Assembly (NCBI GenBank): GCA_966211965.1
Contig: CBIHON010000012.1
Coordinates: 1-64,000 of the forward strand
DNA: 64,000 bases
DNA from: CBIHON01 sp966211965
GTDB lineage: Bacteria > Pseudomonadota > Gammaproteobacteria > Burkholderiales > Burkholderiaceae_D
Reading direction: 5' to 3'
Shown here: piece after piece, positions 60,931-64,000 of the stretch
Layout: the number at the start of each line of letters is the position of its first letter
Numbering within the stretch: position 1 is the stretch's first letter
The notes under the pieces: generated by a model
Told to the model about the DNA's origin: nothing
The model's input: only the letters and a program-made list of their open reading frames with translations
Database searches by the model: none
Made by a program: the position numbers and the translations under genes

Positions 60931-61986
60931 ATGGGCACTCGGCTGCGAGAACTGGTCGAACGCTTGGGTGGCCAGTTGATCGGGGATGCGGAGCTTGAAA
61001 TTTCCGGCATCGCACCTCTCGACGAGGCAACGGCGTCACACATTACTTTTCTATCCAATTCCAAGCTTCGCCTCCAGGCGCAACAAACTCGAGCTGCGGC
61101 ACTTATTCTGTCGGCCGTGGACGATGTGGTGGTCGCACAGAATTATCACGGTGCCCGTATCGTTGTCGCCAATCCCTATGCTTATTTTGCCCGTGCCGCG
61201 CAACTGTTCGCTGCTCAGCATGCTATTCCTGTAGTCCCAGGCATACATCCAAGCGCAAGTGTTGATCCAACTGCGCAAGTCGCGGCGAGTGCATGCATTG
61301 GACCGCATGTCACGGTCGAGGCGAATGCGGTGATCGGCGATCATTGCCGGATCGATGCCGGCTCTTTTATTGGCCGCGGCGCGCATATCGGGGCAGGCAC
61401 GCATTTCCATGCGCGGGTGACATTTCATGCAGACTGCCGGATTGGGGAGCGCGGCATCATTCATTCCGGCGCGGTAGTGGGGGGGGATGGCTTCGGCTTT
61501 GCCAACGAAGGCGGAATGTGGATCAAGATTCCGCAAACCGGAAGAGTGGTGATCGGTAGGGATGTCGACATCGGCGCCAATACCACTATTGATCGCGGCG
61601 CACTGGCCGATACCATCATCGAAGATGGCGTCAAACTCGATAATCAAATCCAGATTGGGCATAACTGCCATATCGGCGCCCATACCGCGATGGCAGGATG
61701 TGTCGGCGTCGCCGGCAGCGCAAAGATCGGCAAGCACTGCACTTTTGGCGGTGCCGCCATGGTGCTGGGACATTTGACCATTGCCGATCATGTGCATATT
61801 TCATCCGGCAGCCAGGTGACACGCTCGATCCTGGAGCCCGGACAATACACCGGGTTTTATCCGCTGGCGAAAAATGCCGAGTGGGAAAAATCCGCCGCCA
61901 TCGTACGCAATTTAGCGACGATGCGTGAGAAAATTCGTGCGTTGGAAAAAATAATTAAATCGCTTACCGAAGATAATAATGAATAG
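60931..61986 (+). CDS. lpxD: UDP-3-O-(3-hydroxyacyl)glucosamine N-acyltransferase
   Basis: A 351-residue trimeric acyltransferase of lipid A synthesis. ATG 60931 was chosen over TTG 60877 because AAAGGG lies five bases before it and the protein then begins at the family start. An N-terminal uridine-binding domain (IGDAELEISGIAPLDEATA) precedes the left-handed beta helix (about 100-310) with the catalytic His region DNQIQIGHNCHIGAHTAMAG. A C-terminal helix follows. The gene end overlaps fabZ by eight bases. Confidence 0.95.
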   Translation: MGTRLRELVERLGGQLIGDAELEISGIAPLDEATASHITFLSNSKLRLQAQQTRAAALILSAVDDVVVAQNYHGARIVVANPYAYFARAAQLFAAQHAIPVVPGIHPSASVDPTAQVAASACIGPHVTVEANAVIGDHCRIDAGSFIGRGAHIGAGTHFHARVTFHADCRIGERGIIHSGAVVGGDGFGFANEGGMWIKIPQTGRVVIGRDVDIGANTTIDRGALADTIIEDGVKLDNQIQIGHNCHIGAHTAMAGCVGVAGSAKIGKHCTFGGAAMVLGHLTIADHVHISSGSQVTRSILEPGQYTGFYPLAKNAEWEKSAAIVRNLATMREKIRALEKIIKSLTEDNNE

Positions 61987-62449
61987 TCTCGACATCAATC
62001 AAATCAAGGAATACCTGCCGCACCGCTATCCGCTTTTATTGGTTGATCGCGTGCTGAATTGGGAGGCGGGAAAGTCCATCACCGCCATTAAAAACATCAC
62101 GATCAACGAAGAAATTTTCAATGGCCATTTCCCGCACAAGCCGGTGATGCCGGGTGTACTGATGATCGAGGCAATGGCGCAAACCGCGGCCTTGCTTTCC
62201 TTCCTGACGATGGGGCTGAAACCGGATGCCGACAGCGTGGTGTATTTTGCCGGTATTGACGGGGCACGGTTCAAGCGTCCGGTGGTACCGGGAGATCAAT
62301 TGAAAATGGAAGTGGAAATCCTGCGCCATGCGCGCGGCATATGGAAATACAAGGCGACAGCATCGGTCGATGGCCAGCTCGCTGTTGAGGCAGAATTGAT
62401 GTGCACGATGCGTAGTGCTAGCGACGCGAGCCAGCCCGCGGGGCAGTAA
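61979..62449 (+). CDS. fabZ: 3-Hydroxyacyl-[acyl-carrier-protein] dehydratase FabZ
   Basis: A 156-residue hotdog enzyme that dehydrates 3-hydroxyacyl-ACP in fatty-acid elongation, competing with LpxA and LpxD for substrate. The active-site His and Glu are in FNGHFPHKPVMPGVLMIEAM. Other family signs are YLPHRYPLLLVDRVLNWEAG at the start. It overlaps lpxD upstream and shares one base with the lpxA start. Confidence 0.97.
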   Translation: MNSLDINQIKEYLPHRYPLLLVDRVLNWEAGKSITAIKNITINEEIFNGHFPHKPVMPGVLMIEAMAQTAALLSFLTMGLKPDADSVVYFAGIDGARFKRPVVPGDQLKMEVEILRHARGIWKYKATASVDGQLAVEAELMCTMRSASDASQPAGQ

Positions 62450-63237
62450 TGGCAAATATCCATCCTACTGCGATTGTCGATCCGAGGGCATTGCTCGATG
62501 AAAGCGTCGAAGTCGGTGCCTATTCGATTATCGGGCCTGACGTCAGCATCGGGGCGCGCACCAGGATCGGTCCGCATGTCGTAATCGAGGGGCATACCTC
62601 CATCGGCTGCGACAATTCGTTTTTCCAGTTTTGTTCGATCGGCGCCGCGCCGCAGGACATGAAGTACAAGGATGAGCCGACTCGCCTGATTATCGGTGAC
62701 CGTAACAAGATTCGGGAATTTTGTACCTTCAACCGGGGAACAGTGCAGGATGCCGGTGTAACCAGCCTTGGCAACGATAACTGGATCATGGCTTACGTGC
62801 ACCTGGCCCATGACTGCCAAGTCGGCAATAACACCATTCTTGCCAATAATGTGACGCTGGCAGGGCATGTGCATTTGGACGACTGGGTATTTCTCGGTGG
62901 CTTCACGACAGTGCATCAGTTTTGCCATATCGGCGCGCATGCCATGACGGCGTTTACTTCCGCGGTGAGCCAGGACGTTCCGCCGTTTGTTACGGTTGCC
63001 GGCAATCGTGCGGTGCCTGCCGGCATCAATACCGAAGGGCTGAAACGGCGTGGTTTCTCGAGCGATCAGATCGCCGATATCCGTCGTGCTTACAAGCTGA
63101 TTTACCGGTCGGGTTTGTCGCTCGAAGAAGCGAAGCGGGCCTTGGCCAAGGAAGAAATTGCCTCTCCTGATTCCGCTACCCATCTGCGCTTGATGCATCT
63201 CTTCCTCGACAGCAGCACCCGTGGCATTGTTCGCTAG
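62449..63237 (+). CDS. lpxA: UDP-N-acetylglucosamine acyltransferase
   Basis: A 262-residue trimeric hexapeptide-repeat enzyme catalysing the first step of lipid A synthesis. The beta helix (about 3-185) starts IHPTAIVDPRALLDESVEVG, the catalytic His lies in YVHLAHDCQVGNNTILANN, and the C-terminal helical domain has FVTVAGNRAVPAGINTEGLK. Length is normal. The start shares a base with the fabZ stop and its end overlaps lpxB by 17 bases. Confidence 0.97.
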   Translation: MANIHPTAIVDPRALLDESVEVGAYSIIGPDVSIGARTRIGPHVVIEGHTSIGCDNSFFQFCSIGAAPQDMKYKDEPTRLIIGDRNKIREFCTFNRGTVQDAGVTSLGNDNWIMAYVHLAHDCQVGNNTILANNVTLAGHVHLDDWVFLGGFTTVHQFCHIGAHAMTAFTSAVSQDVPPFVTVAGNRAVPAGINTEGLKRRGFSSDQIADIRRAYKLIYRSGLSLEEAKRALAKEEIASPDSATHLRLMHLFLDSSTRGIVR

Positions 63238-64000
63238 ACAGTCGATTGCAATGGTCGCCGGCGAAGCATCCGGCGACTTGCTGGCTGGTCGCATGTTGTC
63301 CGGCTTGCGCCCCTTGTTGCGCGATGCGCACATCCATGGCATCGGCGGGCCGAACATGGCGGCTCACGGCTTTGTCAGCGACTGGCCGATGGAAAAATTA
63401 ACGGTACGCGGTTTGTTCGAAGTGATCCCGCGCTACCGGGAGATCAAGGGTATCCAGAATGCGCTGCGCGACAAGCTGATTGCGGAGAAGCCGGCGCTGT
63501 TCATCGGTGTCGATTATCCCGGCTTCAATCTCGGTCTGGAAATGCAGTTGAGGCAGGCCGGCATTCCGACCATGCATTTCATCAGCCCGCAGATTTGGGC
63601 ATGGCGAGGCGGCCGCATCAAAAAAATCGCGAAAGCCGTATCGCACATGCTGGTGATTTTTCCCTTCGAGGAAGCGATTTACCGCAACGCGAATATCCCG
63701 GTTACCTACGTCGGCCATCCCTTGGCGGAAGTCATCCCGATGGAACCTGACGTCGCTGCGGCGCGCAAGGCGCTAGGGCTTGTCCTGGATGGCCCGGTCG
63801 TCGCAATACTTCCCGGGAGCCGGATGTCGGAATTGAAATACAACAGCGTGGCGTTTGTGCAGGCGGCCAAATTGTTGGCGCAACGCGATCCATCCTTGCG
63901 TTTCGTGGTTCCGATGGTGGGCGAACGGCAGCGGCTCTATTTCGAAGCGCTTCTCCGACAAGCCGGTTTGCAAGACGTTGCGCTGGAAATCCTCGATGGC
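63221..64000 (+). CDS. lpxB: Lipid-A-disaccharide synthase, cut at the window end
   Basis: The first 260 codons of a GT19 glycosyltransferase that joins UDP-2,3-diacylglucosamine and lipid X. GTG 63221 is proposed, overlapping lpxA; ATG 63251 is the alternative. Family motifs are AMVAGEASGDLLAGRMLSGL, FIGVDYPGFNLGLEMQL, HFISPQIWAWRGGRIKKIA and VAILPGSRMSELKYNSV. About one third of the protein lies beyond the window. It completes the bamA-skp-lpxD-fabZ-lpxA-lpxB order. Confidence 0.95.
   Translation, partial: MALFARQSIAMVAGEASGDLLAGRMLSGLRPLLRDAHIHGIGGPNMAAHGFVSDWPMEKLTVRGLFEVIPRYREIKGIQNALRDKLIAEKPALFIGVDYPGFNLGLEMQLRQAGIPTMHFISPQIWAWRGGRIKKIAKAVSHMLVIFPFEEAIYRNANIPVTYVGHPLAEVIPMEPDVAAARKALGLVLDGPVVAILPGSRMSELKYNSVAFVQAAKLLAQRDPSLRFVVPMVGERQRLYFEALLRQAGLQDVALEILDG

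Noticed and set aside
1..64000. CRISPR arrays, tRNA or rRNA genes, prophage
   Set aside because: No regularly spaced repeats, cloverleaf-like sequences, rRNA segments or phage structural genes were recognised on reading both strands; a dedicated tRNA search was not possible.

Overview
The window is a chromosomal stretch of a Gram-negative bacterium, most likely a betaproteobacterium of the order Burkholderiales, probably near Oxalobacteraceae (Herminiimonas, Collimonas or Herbaspirillum-like). This is inferred from gene order: dapC-dapD-pilU-dapE next to smc-zipA-ligA; glnD-map facing rpsB-tsf-pyrH-frr-uppS-cdsA-dxr-rseP-bamA-skp-lpxD-fabZ-lpxA-lpxB; and a Burkholderiales-type porin. No tRNA, rRNA, CRISPR array or intact insertion sequence was seen.

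Accessory part (about 1-13250). It opens with debris that may be a transposase end. A large two-domain esterase lipoprotein follows, then the C-terminal remnant of an FMN-dependent alpha-hydroxy-acid dehydrogenase. Next is a three-gene signalling operon: a membrane-anchored solute-binding protein, a PAS/HisKA_2 histidine kinase, and a REC-PAS-PAS-GGDEF-EAL response regulator for cyclic-di-GMP. On the minus strand lies a decaying thioredoxin-lgt-ccdA cassette in which only lgt looks intact, then a porin gene. A 163-bp fold-back element with 31-bp arms sits between the porin gene and a Sel1-repeat gene.

Middle part (about 13250-29750). A compact cluster encodes rubrerythrin, Cu/Zn superoxide dismutase, a CCG-type Fe-S protein and a DUF3501 protein. 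A TetR regulator with a clear palindromic operator lies next to a PaaI thioesterase gene and a flavin oxidoreductase gene. An OmpR/EnvZ-type pair follows. A minus-strand operon then encodes a type VI secretion threonine-phosphorylation module (FHA/TagH, PP2C phosphatase, Ser/Thr kinase, TssQ-like lipoprotein) with no structural type VI genes nearby, plus a DUF2520 oxidoreductase and a small exported protein.

Core part (about 28600-64000). The minus strand carries dapC, dapD, pilU, an ArsC/Spx-like gene, dapE, prmB, an ABC-F ATPase and a CaiB/BaiF CoA-transferase. The plus strand, diverging at 37.6 kb, carries smc, zipA, ligA, galU and def. A pseudouridine synthase, glnD and map run back on the minus strand. 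The rest is the plus-strand rpsB-to-lpxB block for translation, isoprenoid and phospholipid synthesis, outer-membrane protein assembly and lipid A synthesis. The last gene, lpxB, is cut by the window end. The rpsB and tsf leaders carry candidate regulatory hairpins, and rho-independent terminators follow both genes.
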